Shown here: positions 19,542 to 28,787 of the stretch, one piece after another
Numbering within the stretch: the first letter of the stretch is position 1
Layout of the letters: each line of letters starts with the position of its first letter
Assembly: GCA_015064415.1 (NCBI GenBank)
Contig: SVSG01000002.1
Span: forward strand, 1-64,000
Source: Oscillospiraceae bacterium
GTDB lineage: Bacteria; Bacillota; Clostridia; Oscillospirales; CAG-272
DNA length: 64,000 nt
Direction of reading: 5' to 3'
Position numbers and translations under genes: made by a program
Notes under the pieces: model-generated
Seen by the model: only the letters and a program-made list of their open reading frames with translations
Database searches by the model: none
What the model was told of the DNA's origin: nothing

Positions 19542-20707
19542 TGAGCGAGCTGCAAAATCTGGACAAAGCATACGTTGCGAATACCTACGCGCGTTTTCCC
19601 GTGGAGATCGTGCGCGGCAAGGGCTCGAAGGTCTATGATACCGAGGGCAAGGAATATATCGACATGGGCAGTGGCATCGGCGTGACCGCGTTCGGCATTG
19701 CCGACGAGGAATGGAAGAGCGCCGTGATCGCTCAGCTGGACAAGGTCCAGCACACCTCCAATTTGTATTACACCGAGCCGTGCGCGAGGCTCGCAGAGCT
19801 GTTGTGCGGCAAAACGGGTTTGAAAAAGGTGTTTTTCGGCAACTCGGGTGCCGAGGCAAACGAGTGCGCCATCAAGGTGGCGCGCAAGTACGCGGCAGAG
19901 AAAAAGGGCGCGGAGTACAGCACGATCGTGACGCTGCAAAACAGCTTCCACGGCCGCACGCTCACCACGCTTGCCGCCACGGGGCAGGAGCTTTTTCACA
20001 AGCTGTTTCAGCCCCTCACCCCCGGCTTTGTGCACACCCCCGCAAACGACCTTGCCGCAATGGAAGAGATCGTGGCCGCGCATAAGGTCGCGGGCATTCT
20101 GATCGAGTGCGTGCAGGGCGAGGGTGGCGTGATCGCGCTGGATGCGGATTTCGTCAAGGGCGTTGCCGCCATTTGTGCGCGCGAGGACATCGTGTTCATG
20201 GTGGACGAGGTGCAGACCGGCAACGGGCGCACCGGTGAGCTTTACGCCTATATGCACTTTGGCGTACAGCCCGACGTGGTCAGCACCGCCAAGGGACTTG
20301 GCGGCGGCTTGCCGATCGGCGCGTGCCTGATGGGCGAGAAGGTGGAGAGCGTGCTTGGCGCGGGCGACCACGGCTCGACCTACGGCGGCAACCCCATTGC
20401 CGCGGCGGGTGCGTGCAACGTGGTGGCACGGATCGACGAGGCATTGCTTGCCTCCGTGCGCGAAAAAAGCGCATACGTATTTGAGAAAATGCAACACGCA
20501 AAGGGCGTGAAGAGCGTCAGCGGCAAGGGACTGATGATCGGTATCGAGACTGAAAAGCCCGCCGCCGAGGTCGTCAAGGCGTGTATGGCGCGCGGCGTTT
20601 TGTGCCTCACCGCCAAGACCAAGGTGCGCCTTCTGCCCGCACTGAATATCCCGATGGAAGATCTTGAAAAGGCGGTCAAGACGATTCTTGACGTTTGCGC
20701 CGAATGA
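19538..20707 (+). CDS. argD: Acetylornithine aminotransferase
   Basis: [62 protein letters not shown]. Confidence 0.95.
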   Translation: MMSELQNLDKAYVANTYARFPVEIVRGKGSKVYDTEGKEYIDMGSGIGVTAFGIADEEWKSAVIAQLDKVQHTSNLYYTEPCARLAELLCGKTGLKKVFFGNSGAEANECAIKVARKYAAEKKGAEYSTIVTLQNSFHGRTLTTLAATGQELFHKLFQPLTPGFVHTPANDLAAMEEIVAAHKVAGILIECVQGEGGVIALDADFVKGVAAICAREDIVFMVDEVQTGNGRTGELYAYMHFGVQPDVVSTAKGLGGGLPIGACLMGEKVESVLGAGDHGSTYGGNPIAAAGACNVVARIDEALLASVREKSAYVFEKMQHAKGVKSVSGKGLMIGIETEKPAAEVVKACMARGVLCLTAKTKVRLLPALNIPMEDLEKAVKTILDVCAE

Positions 20708-20718
20708 AAGGAACGCAT

Positions 20719-21702
20719 ATGAATTTGAAGGGTAAGCATTTTTTGAAGCTGTTGGATCTCACCCCCGCGGAAATTGAGGGTCTGCTTGATCTTGCGGCCG
20801 AGCTGAAGGCAAAGAAAAAGGCGGGCGTGCCGCATCGCCTTTGCGAAGGGAAGAGCGTTGCGCTGATCTTTGAAAAGGACAGCACGCGTACGCGCTGCGC
20901 CTTTGAGGTGGCGGCGGCCGACCTTGGCATGCACCCCGTATATCTGGGCCCGTCCGGCTCGCAGATCGGCAAAAAAGAGAGCATCGCCGACACCGCGCGC
21001 GTGCTGGGACGTATGTTTGACGGCATCGAGTACCGTGGATACGGCCAGGCGCTTGTCGAGGAGCTTGCCGCTTACGCGGGGGTGCCCGTGTGGAACGGCT
21101 TGACCAACGAGTTCCATCCCACCCAGATCCTTGCCGACTTCCTTACGATCCGCGAGCATTTCGGTGCGCTGAAGGGCAAGAAGCTGGTGTATCTGGGGGA
21201 TGCACGTTATAATATGGGTAATTCGCTGATGGTGGGTTGCGCCAAGATGGGTATGCACTTTGTGGCGTGTGCCCCCAAAGAATATTTCCCCGATGCCGAG
21301 CTTGTGGCACAGTGCCGTGCGGTTGCCGCCGAAACGGGAGCTACGCTGGAGTTTGTCGAGGATCCCATGAAGGCAACCAAGAACGCAGACGTCCTTTACA
21401 CCGACGTGTGGGTGTCGATGGGCGAGCCGAACGAGGTTTTTGCCAAGCGTATCAAGGATCTTTCCCCCTATCGCGTGACCAAGGAATTGATGGAAAACGC
21501 CGGCCCTCAGTGCCGCTTTATGCACTGCCTGCCTGCCTTCCACGATCTTGGCACCGTGATCGGACGCGAGATCTACGAGAAATTCGGTATTGATTGCATG
21601 GAGGTCACTCACGAGGTCATCGAGGGGCCGCAGTCCATCGTGTTCGACGAGGCGGAGAACCGCATGCACACCATCAAGGCCGTGATGGCCGCAACGCTTT
21701 AA
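20719..21702 (+). CDS. argF: Ornithine carbamoyltransferase
   Basis: [46 protein letters not shown]. Confidence 0.96.
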   Translation: MNLKGKHFLKLLDLTPAEIEGLLDLAAELKAKKKAGVPHRLCEGKSVALIFEKDSTRTRCAFEVAAADLGMHPVYLGPSGSQIGKKESIADTARVLGRMFDGIEYRGYGQALVEELAAYAGVPVWNGLTNEFHPTQILADFLTIREHFGALKGKKLVYLGDARYNMGNSLMVGCAKMGMHFVACAPKEYFPDAELVAQCRAVAAETGATLEFVEDPMKATKNADVLYTDVWVSMGEPNEVFAKRIKDLSPYRVTKELMENAGPQCRFMHCLPAFHDLGTVIGREIYEKFGIDCMEVTHEVIEGPQSIVFDEAENRMHTIKAVMAATL

Positions 21703-21712
21703 GCGTATAAAA

Positions 21713-21766
21713 AAGCACCCGAACGGTGAGCTGCTGCAAAGCAGATCGACGTTCGGGTGTGTTTTT
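21713..21766 (+). terminator. Terminator of the arg operon
   Basis: AAGCACCCGAACG ... CGTTCGGGTGTGTTTTT. Confidence 0.7.
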
Positions 21767-22754
21767 AGCAAAATATTCCCACAAGACGAAGAAGAAAGCA
21801 GGAAAGGAAGATGGAAAGCGAGGAGACGAGCGTGCTCCATACCACAAGCTGACCGGCAAGTCCCACGTCGCCGCCCATTTCCTGTGTCATCGGCACGCTG
21901 GAAACCGCCACAGGCGTGACAAAAATCGAGATCAGCACCGCAAACTGCGCGGCGGTGAAGGTGTCGCGGAAGAAGAGGTAAGCGATGCCAAGAAACAGGA
22001 GCGGATAGACCACGGTACGCGCCGCCGTGCCGAAGATGATCTCCCGCCGCAGCTCCTTGATGGCAGAGAACTCAAACTGGGCACCCAGCGCCAGCAGTGC
22101 CAGCGGCGTGGCCAGGTTGGAGAGGTAATGCAGGACCTTAAAAAGGGGCGTGATATCGGACAGGCGGAAGTCGATATCCGCCTTGACAAATACCGCGCGC
22201 ATACCAAGGATGGCCAGCGCCAGTGCAATGCTTTGGATCAAGGGGTTTTTCAAAATATCCGTCAGCATTTTTTTTACGTTGGGGCGTCCGCCGTTTCCGC
22301 TGAACAGGGAAAGACTGATGACGCCAAGGACGTTATAAAGCGGAATGACGACGGCGGAAAGGAGCGCGGCTGCCACCACGCCGGCGGAGCCGCAAAGTGC
22401 CTCGGCAAGCGGCACGCCGATGAGCGCGTTGTTAGAGCGGAAGGTGGCTTGCAGCAGCGGACCGCGCCGATCCCGGTGCTTGGTATACAATATGACCAAG
22501 GGCAGGGAAATAAGGAACATCAGAATCGTCGCTGCGGTACCGTAAATAATGTAACCGAGCTGAATGCCCGCAAGGTTGCCGATCTCATAGATGTTGAGAA
22601 AGAGCATGGCGGGTAAAAAGAAGCGGAACACCATTTTGTTCACCGCCCGCGTGACGGTATCGTTCATAAAGCCGGCCTTTTTGATGGCGTAGCCGATGCC
22701 GACCATCACCACAATGGGCATAACGGCGTTCAGGGCAAAAATCAGAGAATCCAT
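21765..22754 (-). CDS. AEC (auxin efflux carrier) family transporter
   Basis: MDSLIFALNAVMPIVVMVGIGYAIKKAGF; ALAILGMRAVF; VTPVAVSSVPMTQEMGGD. Confidence 0.88.
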   Translation of the reverse strand: MDSLIFALNAVMPIVVMVGIGYAIKKAGFMNDTVTRAVNKMVFRFFLPAMLFLNIYEIGNLAGIQLGYIIYGTAATILMFLISLPLVILYTKHRDRRGPLLQATFRSNNALIGVPLAEALCGSAGVVAAALLSAVVIPLYNVLGVISLSLFSGNGGRPNVKKMLTDILKNPLIQSIALALAILGMRAVFVKADIDFRLSDITPLFKVLHYLSNLATPLALLALGAQFEFSAIKELRREIIFGTAARTVVYPLLFLGIAYLFFRDTFTAAQFAVLISIFVTPVAVSSVPMTQEMGGDVGLAGQLVVWSTLVSSLSIFLSCFLLRLVGIFC

Positions 22755-22901
22755 ACTATACCTCCCTTGCACGCCCTTTATTATAGCACGGCAAGGCGCC
22801 GATTGCAAGACAAAAAAGCCCATAATTCGTGCAAAATTTCACACCTGTGTGTCATCCGCTTGTGTGCCTTACAGGGGCAAGAGCAGAGCGCACTCCGTCG
22901 G

Positions 22902-23039
22902 GGCGTAACGGTGGTGCGCATGGAAGTGCCTTGCTGCGGCGGCATTACAGAAGCCGTGAAAAAGGCGCTGATGGCAAGCGGCAAATTCATCCCGTGGAGC
23001 GTGATCACCATCTCGACGGACGGGCGCGTGCTCGAATGA
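22902..23039 (+). pseudogene. Orphan C-terminal remnant of a clostridial 4Fe-4S ferredoxin-type protein
   Basis: GVTVVRMEVPCCGGITEAVKKALMASGKFIPWSVITISTDGRVLE* in frame, with no coding N-terminal domain upstream. Confidence 0.6.
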
Positions 23040-23066
23040 AAAAAGCACCCGAAAGGGTGCTTTTTT
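23040..23066. terminator. Bidirectional terminator hairpin
   Basis: AAAAAGCACCCGAAAGGGTGCTTTTTT. Confidence 0.85.
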
Positions 23067-23082
23067 CATACCGTTATGGCAC

Positions 23083-23313
23083 TTATTTGACAATGAAGCG
23101 ATCCAGCGCGGCAAACAGCTCGTCGGTATCGTCGCTGTGGGCGTTCAGCTTGATGGGGTTGAGAAGATCCAGACTGAAGATGCCCATGATAGACTTGGCA
23201 TCCACAACGTAGCGACCGGAGAGCAGATCAATGTCGATGGGGGAGCGCGCCACGATGCTTACAAACTCCTGCACGTCGGCAATGGTGGAAAGGCGAATTT
23301 CAATGCTTTTCAT
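23083..23313 (-). CDS. HPr-family protein lacking the canonical active-site His (Crh-like)
   Basis: HPr fold signature SGRYVVDAKSIMGIFSLDL with Ser site kept; GLHARPA motif replaced by LSTIADVQEF. Confidence 0.78.
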   Translation of the reverse strand: MKSIEIRLSTIADVQEFVSIVARSPIDIDLLSGRYVVDAKSIMGIFSLDLLNPIKLNAHSDDTDELFAALDRFIVK

Positions 23314-23404
23314 AAATTTCCCTCCTTTTTGGGTTTCTGATTTAATTATAACGCGACGGCGCGCTTTTGTCAAGCATTACATTTCACAAAATATGGCAAA
23401 GCCC

Positions 23405-23433
23405 TTGACATTTTCTTTATATAGATGTATAAT
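23405..23433 (+). promoter_or_regulatory. rny promoter
   Basis: TTGACA-17 nt-TATAAT. Confidence 0.8.
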
Positions 23434-23508
23434 ATTATAATGTATACAAATGGCAAAAAAAGTTTTGTATATAGAAATTTTAAAAAATGAAAAAGGAGGT
23501 AATTTATT

Positions 23509-25053
23509 GTGATGCCAATATGGTTGTCCATTCTTCTCATCGTTCTGGCGCTTGCCGGCGGTGCAGGAGCTGAGTATGGAATTCGCCGCGTGCTGAACAA
23601 CAAGCGAACGGGCGCCGCCATGACCGAGGCAGAGCGCATCCTGCAGGATGCCGAAAAGAAGGCAGAAGCCCTGAAAAAAGAGCGACTGCTGGAGGCCAAG
23701 GACGAGATCTTCCGCCAGAGAACCGATGCGGAAGCCGAGATCAAGGAGCGCCGCGCAGAGGTCACGCGCATGGAGCGTCGTATCACCCAAAAGGAAGAGA
23801 CGCTGGACCACAAAGCAGAGACCCTGGATCGCAAGAACGAGCTTCTGGATCAGAAGCTGCAGGAAAACGATGCGCTCCGCGAGGAGATCTCCAATGCCCT
23901 GGATGCACAAAAGCAGGTGCTGGAAGGCCTTGCAGGTCTTACCGCTGAGGAGGCCAAGGAAGAACTGATCGAGCGCGTGGAGGGCGAGGTCAAGCACGAG
24001 CTGGCGCAACGCCTGGACGAGCTGGATGCCCAGTTCCGTGAAGAGGCCGACACGAAGGCCCGCAACATCCTGTCCCTTGCCATTCAACGCTGTGCCACCG
24101 ATCACGTGGCCGAGTCCACCATTTCCGTGGTGCAGATCCCGAGCGAGGAAATGAAGGGACGCATCATCGGCCGTGAGGGCCGTAACATCCAGAAGCTGGA
24201 AACGCTTACGGGTGTTGAGCTGATCATTGACGACACGCCCGAGGCGATCACGCTTTCCGGCTTTGACCCCGTGCGCCGCGAGGTGGCACGTCTCACGCTG
24301 GAGAGATTGATCTCTGATGGCCGTATCCATCCCGCCCGCATCGAGGAGACCGTGGAAAAATGCCGCCGTGAGGTGGAGACCGTGGTCAAGCAGGCAGGCG
24401 AGCGCGCCACCTACGAGGTGGGTATCCCGAACCTGCATCCCGAGCTTGTCAAGCTTCTGGGCCGTCTGCGCTACCGTACCAGCTACGGTCAGAACGTGCT
24501 CAAGCACTCCATCGAGGTCGCCTTCCTTGCCGGCATTATGGCAGAGGAGCTGGGCGTCGATGCCGCTGCCGCCAAGCGCGCGGGTTTGTTGCATGACATC
24601 GGCAAGGCGTTCCCCCATGACGTGGAGGGCACGCACGTAGAGCTTGGTGTCAACATTCTGCGCAAGTATAAGGAAAACAAAGAGGTGGTCCACGCCGTGG
24701 AGGCGCACCACAACGACGTAGAGCCCCAGACCGTGATCGCCATTCTGGTACAGGCCGCCGATGCCATTTCCGCATCCCGTCCCGGTGCCCGCCGCGAGGA
24801 TCTGGAAAACTACATCAAGCGTTTGCAGAAGCTGGAGGAGATCGCCACCGGCTTTGAGGGCGTGGAAAAGGCCTTTGCCATTCAGGCAGGCCGCGAGCTG
24901 CGCGTGATGGTCAAGCCCGAGGACGTTTCCGACGAGGGCATGAAGCTGATCGCCCGCGAGATGGCCAAGAAGATCCAGGACGAGGTCAAGTACCCCGGAC
25001 AGATCAAGGTGAACTTGATCCGCGAAAGCCGTGCCGTAGACTACGCCAAATAA
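23509..25053 (+). CDS. rny: Ribonuclease Y
   Basis: N-terminal TM, long coiled coil, KH motif [31 protein letters not shown] domain [21 protein letters not shown]. Confidence 0.96.
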   Translation: MMPIWLSILLIVLALAGGAGAEYGIRRVLNNKRTGAAMTEAERILQDAEKKAEALKKERLLEAKDEIFRQRTDAEAEIKERRAEVTRMERRITQKEETLDHKAETLDRKNELLDQKLQENDALREEISNALDAQKQVLEGLAGLTAEEAKEELIERVEGEVKHELAQRLDELDAQFREEADTKARNILSLAIQRCATDHVAESTISVVQIPSEEMKGRIIGREGRNIQKLETLTGVELIIDDTPEAITLSGFDPVRREVARLTLERLISDGRIHPARIEETVEKCRREVETVVKQAGERATYEVGIPNLHPELVKLLGRLRYRTSYGQNVLKHSIEVAFLAGIMAEELGVDAAAAKRAGLLHDIGKAFPHDVEGTHVELGVNILRKYKENKEVVHAVEAHHNDVEPQTVIAILVQAADAISASRPGARREDLENYIKRLQKLEEIATGFEGVEKAFAIQAGRELRVMVKPEDVSDEGMKLIAREMAKKIQDEVKYPGQIKVNLIRESRAVDYAK

Positions 25054-25054
25054 T

Positions 25055-25075
25055 AAGCTGCGTATTGCTGCGTTG
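25055..25075 (+). repeat. Short intergenic repeat, copy 2 (after rny)
   Basis: AAGCTGCGTATTGCTGCGTTG, see 18569-18589. Confidence 0.55.
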
Positions 25076-25355
25076 TGCCTCGCAGAAGAATTCGACGAAC
25101 ACAAAGTTCGCCATCATCCTTCTGCTGCGGTACGCCTTGCACTACTTGCTTCTTATCCGGCGTGCGCCTTGCTTTTTGCGGTCGCACTTCAAAGAAGTGA
25201 CGTGCTCGGCAAAGCCGAGGACAGGCGCCATTGTGTCGCAGCTGTTCAAAGCTGAACATTCTTAAAAGGCATTTTATTTGGCACAAAACATCGGCAACAC
25301 TGTCGTGTTGCACACGGAAAGCAGATGATCGCATCGCTTTCAAACCTTTTGTTTA

Positions 25356-25489
25356 TTGACATTTACAACGAATGTGATATATAAATATAGAGCTTCCTTG
25401 CAAATGGCACCCAAGGCATTTAGTGGCCTTATGGTGTGAGAAATAAATGAAAAAGCCCCGCTTGCCTTGTGGCAAGCGGGGTTCTTTTT
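25356..25489 (+). ncRNA. Candidate orphan small RNA (~100 nt) with own promoter and terminator
   Basis: TTGACA (25356)-17/18 nt-ATATAA/TATAAA; internal CACCCAAGGC...GCCTTATGGTG hairpin; terminator AAAAAGCCCCGCTTGCCttgtGGCAAGCGGGGTTCTTTTT. Confidence 0.45.
25450..25489. terminator. Bidirectional terminator
   Basis: AAAAAGCCCCGCTTGCC/GGCAAGCGGGGTTCTTTTT. Confidence 0.85.
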
Positions 25490-26429
25490 ATGCAATTTGT
25501 CCGTTCACTACGTCAAAGAATACTTGGGCGGTGAAAAAGTATTCCTCCTCCCCTTCCCAATAACATTGCAGGTAAAAAAGATAGCTTCCGTCTGCTAATT
25601 CATACTGATCTGCGGGGTCGGCGGCTACGTTGATCTGAAAGGGGAGTGCCCATGTTTGATTCGGCGGAATACGCGTGATTTCCTCGGGGAACCGCTGCCA
25701 CGTAGAATAGTGCTTGTATCTTGTATTAGCCATTTGAAGCAAAGCGGTATCATATTTGGGGTTATAATCGTTGAGATTCAGAATTTCCACGACGAGCGTT
25801 TTTTCGCCGTGATTATGCAAGCGGTACTCGTAATGAAACAAATGATGCTCGACGTTGGTGATGAAAAGCGACACCTTGCTGCTTTGGAGGCATCCTTCGG
25901 CAAAGTAAAGATCGCTTGGGCGGTCGGCTGGAATTTGGGATCCTTCGATGTTGAAATAGCCCACGAAATAGGATTTGTTTTCTGATCTTTGAATAATGTA
26001 AGTGCCGCTTTTATCCATTCCGGTGCTTTGGTCACCAAGCACCAGACGGTAGCGCCCGGCTGCAAGCGCCCTTGCAGATACGGTGAGACTGCCTTCTCGC
26101 TCGGAGAAAGCCGGAGCCCAAGAATCCCATATTATACCACCGATCAAGGGGTAATACACCCACGTATCGTTTTCCCACTTTTCTACGATGGGCGAAATGT
26201 TCATCATGGCAAGATTGCAGTCATAGCTTGTTTGGTTTATTATGCTGTAATGCAATTTTCCGTCTGCATAATAGATAGAATCCAAAAAGCGCAAAGAATT
26301 TTGCGTGATGCCATCCTTCACGACGGTTTCACCCGGAATCGGCGATGGCTCTTTTTCCACCGGCCCTTGCTGACAGCCGACGGCAAACAGCATGAGCAGG
26401 CAAAGTAAAAAAGCAAGGATGCGTTTCAT
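25488..26429 (-). CDS. Exported lipoprotein, Ig-like paralog family member 1
   Basis: MKRILAFLLCLLMLFAVGCQ lipobox; DGITQNSLRFLDSIYYADGKLHYSIINQT; AAGRYRLVLGD; YFVGYFNIE. Confidence 0.75.
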   Translation of the reverse strand: MKRILAFLLCLLMLFAVGCQQGPVEKEPSPIPGETVVKDGITQNSLRFLDSIYYADGKLHYSIINQTSYDCNLAMMNISPIVEKWENDTWVYYPLIGGIIWDSWAPAFSEREGSLTVSARALAAGRYRLVLGDQSTGMDKSGTYIIQRSENKSYFVGYFNIEGSQIPADRPSDLYFAEGCLQSSKVSLFITNVEHHLFHYEYRLHNHGEKTLVVEILNLNDYNPKYDTALLQMANTRYKHYSTWQRFPEEITRIPPNQTWALPFQINVAADPADQYELADGSYLFYLQCYWEGEEEYFFTAQVFFDVVNGQIA

Positions 26430-26482
26430 AGGTTTCTCCTTTCATAAGGTCGGGTGACGGTCTTTTTATGCAATTTTGCCGT
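26380..26482. repeat. 103-bp direct repeat, copy 1
   Basis: acggcaaacagcatgagcagg...tctttttatgcaattttgccgt identical to 27393-27495 (offset 1013). Confidence 0.85.
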
Positions 26483-27442
26483 CCTTGACCTCAAAGAAGA
26501 TGACAGCGTAAAAGAAGTTTTCCTCATCCCCTTCAAAGTAGCAGGGAAAACGGTAGAGATAGTGCCCGTCTTTGGTGGGAACATATCGGTCGGCGGCATC
26601 TCCGCCCACGTTCGAGCAAAGCGGTATTTTTAAGCTTTCACCCGGCGCGACGGTGCTACCGCCCTCGGGGAAGCGTTGCTGCCAATAGACGTGGTCTAAA
26701 TGCCCCTTTTCCTCATCACGGTACATCATTTCGTCGTAATAATCCGGTTCCAAGGGCGTGATGTCGCTTATGGGAATGATCAAATTTTTATCACCGGTGT
26801 TTTGGATGGAGAATTCGTAAAGGTACAGATGATGCTCGATGGCGGCGAGGGAAAGCGATACGTTTTTGCTTTGATAAACGCCCGCAGCGTAATAAATATG
26901 CGATGGAAAATCGGGATACACGGCGGCTTGCTCTTCGGTAATGGTGAAGTAGCCCACCCAATAATAACGCTCATCACTTCGTGTGACACGTGTGCTACCG
27001 TCAGAATTCATACTGAATATCTCATATCCGCTTACCAAACGATATTTTCCCGGGGTGACGGCTTGCAAATGCAAGGTGCGTGAAGCATCGGCATCTTTGT
27101 GAGCGGCAATCTTTTGCCAGACCTCTCTCGCAGAGCCGGACAGTAAGGGATAGTAAGTCCATTGTTCGTTTTCCCATTTTTCCACGGTGATAGAGTAGGG
27201 ACCGACTCCGCTGTCAACGTCCGTGTTGTTGAAGAACGTATAGTGAATTTTTCCATCGGCAAGGTAGATGTTGTCGATCTTGCGCCCCGTGATCTGGTTA
27301 AGCCCGTCCTCCTTGAAGGTTTCAAGCTTCGTGGTGTCGCATCTCCCACGTTGCTGTCGGGGGGAGTGTTTCCGCTTTCCTCCTGACATCCAACGGCAAA
27401 CAGCATGAGCAGGCAAAGTAAAAAAGCAAGGATGCGTTTCAT
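26466..27442 (-). pseudogene. Ig-like lipoprotein paralog 2, frameshifted near the N-terminus
   Basis: Signal peptide MKRILAFLLCLLMLFAVGCQEESGNTPPDSNVGD in one frame; body TTKLETFKEDGLNQITGRKIDNIYLADGKIHYTF... in another; C6 tract at 27359-27364 nearby. Confidence 0.7.
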
Positions 27443-27495
27443 AGGTTTCTCCTTTCATAAGGTCGGGTGACGGTCTTTTTATGCAATTTTGCCGT
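27393..27495. repeat. 103-bp direct repeat, copy 2
   Basis: Identical to 26380-26482. Confidence 0.85.
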
Positions 27496-28447
27496 TCACT
27501 ACGTCAAAGGTGACAACGGCGTAGAAGGGCAGTGCCTCCTCCCCCTCAAAGGCGACGGGGAGCAGATAGCGATACGTGCCGTCCGCAAGCTGATACAGGT
27601 CTTCGGGTACCCCGTGGATGTTGGATTGCAGATAAAGCGTCCATTCCGTATGGGGGGCAATTTTGATCGGCTCCTCGGGGAAGCGCTGCTCGAAACGGTA
27701 ATAACGCTCCGTTTTTCCGTTGCTTGTATAGTACATCTCGTCGCCTTCCGTTGTGAGCGCCTCGGTTCCCTTCATCAGCACCACAAGCGGTCGGTCGCTG
27801 TTGTTTTGCAGGCGGAATTGATAATGAAAAAGGTGATGCTCGACGTTTGCGATAGAGAACGCGACGCTTTTGCTTTGATAAACGTCATCGACAAGGCGTA
27901 CGTCAGGATCGGGATCATAATTCGGCACGTCTGCCTCGGTGATGGTGAAATATCCTACCCAGTAGGTTTTCGCTTCATCGAAGGTCAAGTGTTTGTTGCC
28001 CTTTTCATCTGTGGCGGTGCCTGTGTCACCCGCGATCAAGCGGTAACGCCCCGGCATCAGTTTGCGCGGGTAAATTTGCTTTTTGTAAGATCTTTGGGAG
28101 TTCGCCGCTATGCCATGTTGTTTGTGGCCGAGCGGTTCTCTGTCCACGAAAATCCCTCTTGGATTGAATAAAGCGTGGGTCACCCAGCCGTCCTCGCTCC
28201 AGCGTTCGGCGCGGGGGGATTCCATATGTTCGTCGGTATCGGCATAGACGTCGGTCTCGTTCACGTAGGTGAAGTGCAAGAGCCCCTCTTCAAACGAGGC
28301 GTTGATGTAACACAAGCTGTTTTGCGGGATGCCGTCCTTCACGACGGTGTCACCGGTCACTTGTGGCGTGTTGGGGTCGGATCCTTTTTCGCACCCAACG
28401 GCAAACAGCGTGAGCAGAGCAAGTAAAAGAGCAAGCAAGCGTTTCAT
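27479..28447 (-). CDS. Exported lipoprotein, Ig-like paralog family member 3
   Basis: MKRLLALLLALLTLFAVGCEKG; DTVVKDGIPQNSLCYINASFEEGLLHFTYVNET; MPGRYRLIAGDTG; YWVGYFTITE. Confidence 0.75.
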   Translation of the reverse strand: MKRLLALLLALLTLFAVGCEKGSDPNTPQVTGDTVVKDGIPQNSLCYINASFEEGLLHFTYVNETDVYADTDEHMESPRAERWSEDGWVTHALFNPRGIFVDREPLGHKQHGIAANSQRSYKKQIYPRKLMPGRYRLIAGDTGTATDEKGNKHLTFDEAKTYWVGYFTITEADVPNYDPDPDVRLVDDVYQSKSVAFSIANVEHHLFHYQFRLQNNSDRPLVVLMKGTEALTTEGDEMYYTSNGKTERYYRFEQRFPEEPIKIAPHTEWTLYLQSNIHGVPEDLYQLADGTYRYLLPVAFEGEEALPFYAVVTFDVVNGKIA

Positions 28448-28462
28448 AGGTTTCTCCTTTCC

Positions 28463-28500
28463 AAAACAAAAAGCGCATCGGACGGTGTCCGATGCGCTCA
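28463..28500 (-). terminator. Leader terminator/attenuator upstream of the lipoprotein genes
   Basis: Minus strand GAGCGCATCGGAC-ACC-GTCCGATGCGC-TTTTTGTTTT just upstream of the RBS of the 28447 gene. Confidence 0.75.
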
Positions 28501-28641
28501 GGAATTTCAGCTATGTTATCCCTCTCGGTGTTAATCTCGCGTCCGGGGTTGTCAAGCGTTTCGCTCGATCCGCGATGGCGGATCTGTCCCGCGCGGGATG
28601 GCAGATGAGTGGATGCCGTGGCATCTACCAAGCAGGGTATC

Positions 28642-28701
28642 TCACCAAAGGTTGGTGAGAACATAAGCATAGCTTTGCGTTTCTGTTGTTTCGCTGTGCA
28701 T
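28642..28701 (-). CDS. Candidate 19-aa leader peptide MHSETTETQSYAYVLTNLW
   Basis: AAAGGGGTGA RBS, ATG at 28701, TGA stop within hairpin CTCACCAACCTTTGGTGAG. Confidence 0.5.
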   Translation of the reverse strand: MHSETTETQSYAYVLTNLW

Positions 28702-28758
28702 CGGACTCACCCCTTTCTGTGATGGCGAGGAGGAGGTTTCCCCCTTGCTTGTATTCAT

Positions 28759-28787
28759 ATTATAGCAGAAAGGAGCGGTATTGTCAA
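28759..28787 (-). promoter_or_regulatory. Promoter of the lipoprotein leader transcript
   Basis: Minus strand TTGACA-17 nt-TATAAT, ~300 nt upstream of the first lipoprotein start. Confidence 0.8.

Noticed and set aside
28350-28670. 106-aa minus-strand ORF over the leader
   Set aside because: Reads through the terminator and structured leader in a frame different from the lipoprotein; not credible as protein
28448-28760. T-box riboswitch
   Set aside because: No T-box motif (GGGTGGNACCGCG) or specifier-loop architecture seen; the leader ORF and GTCCGATGC complementarity explain it better
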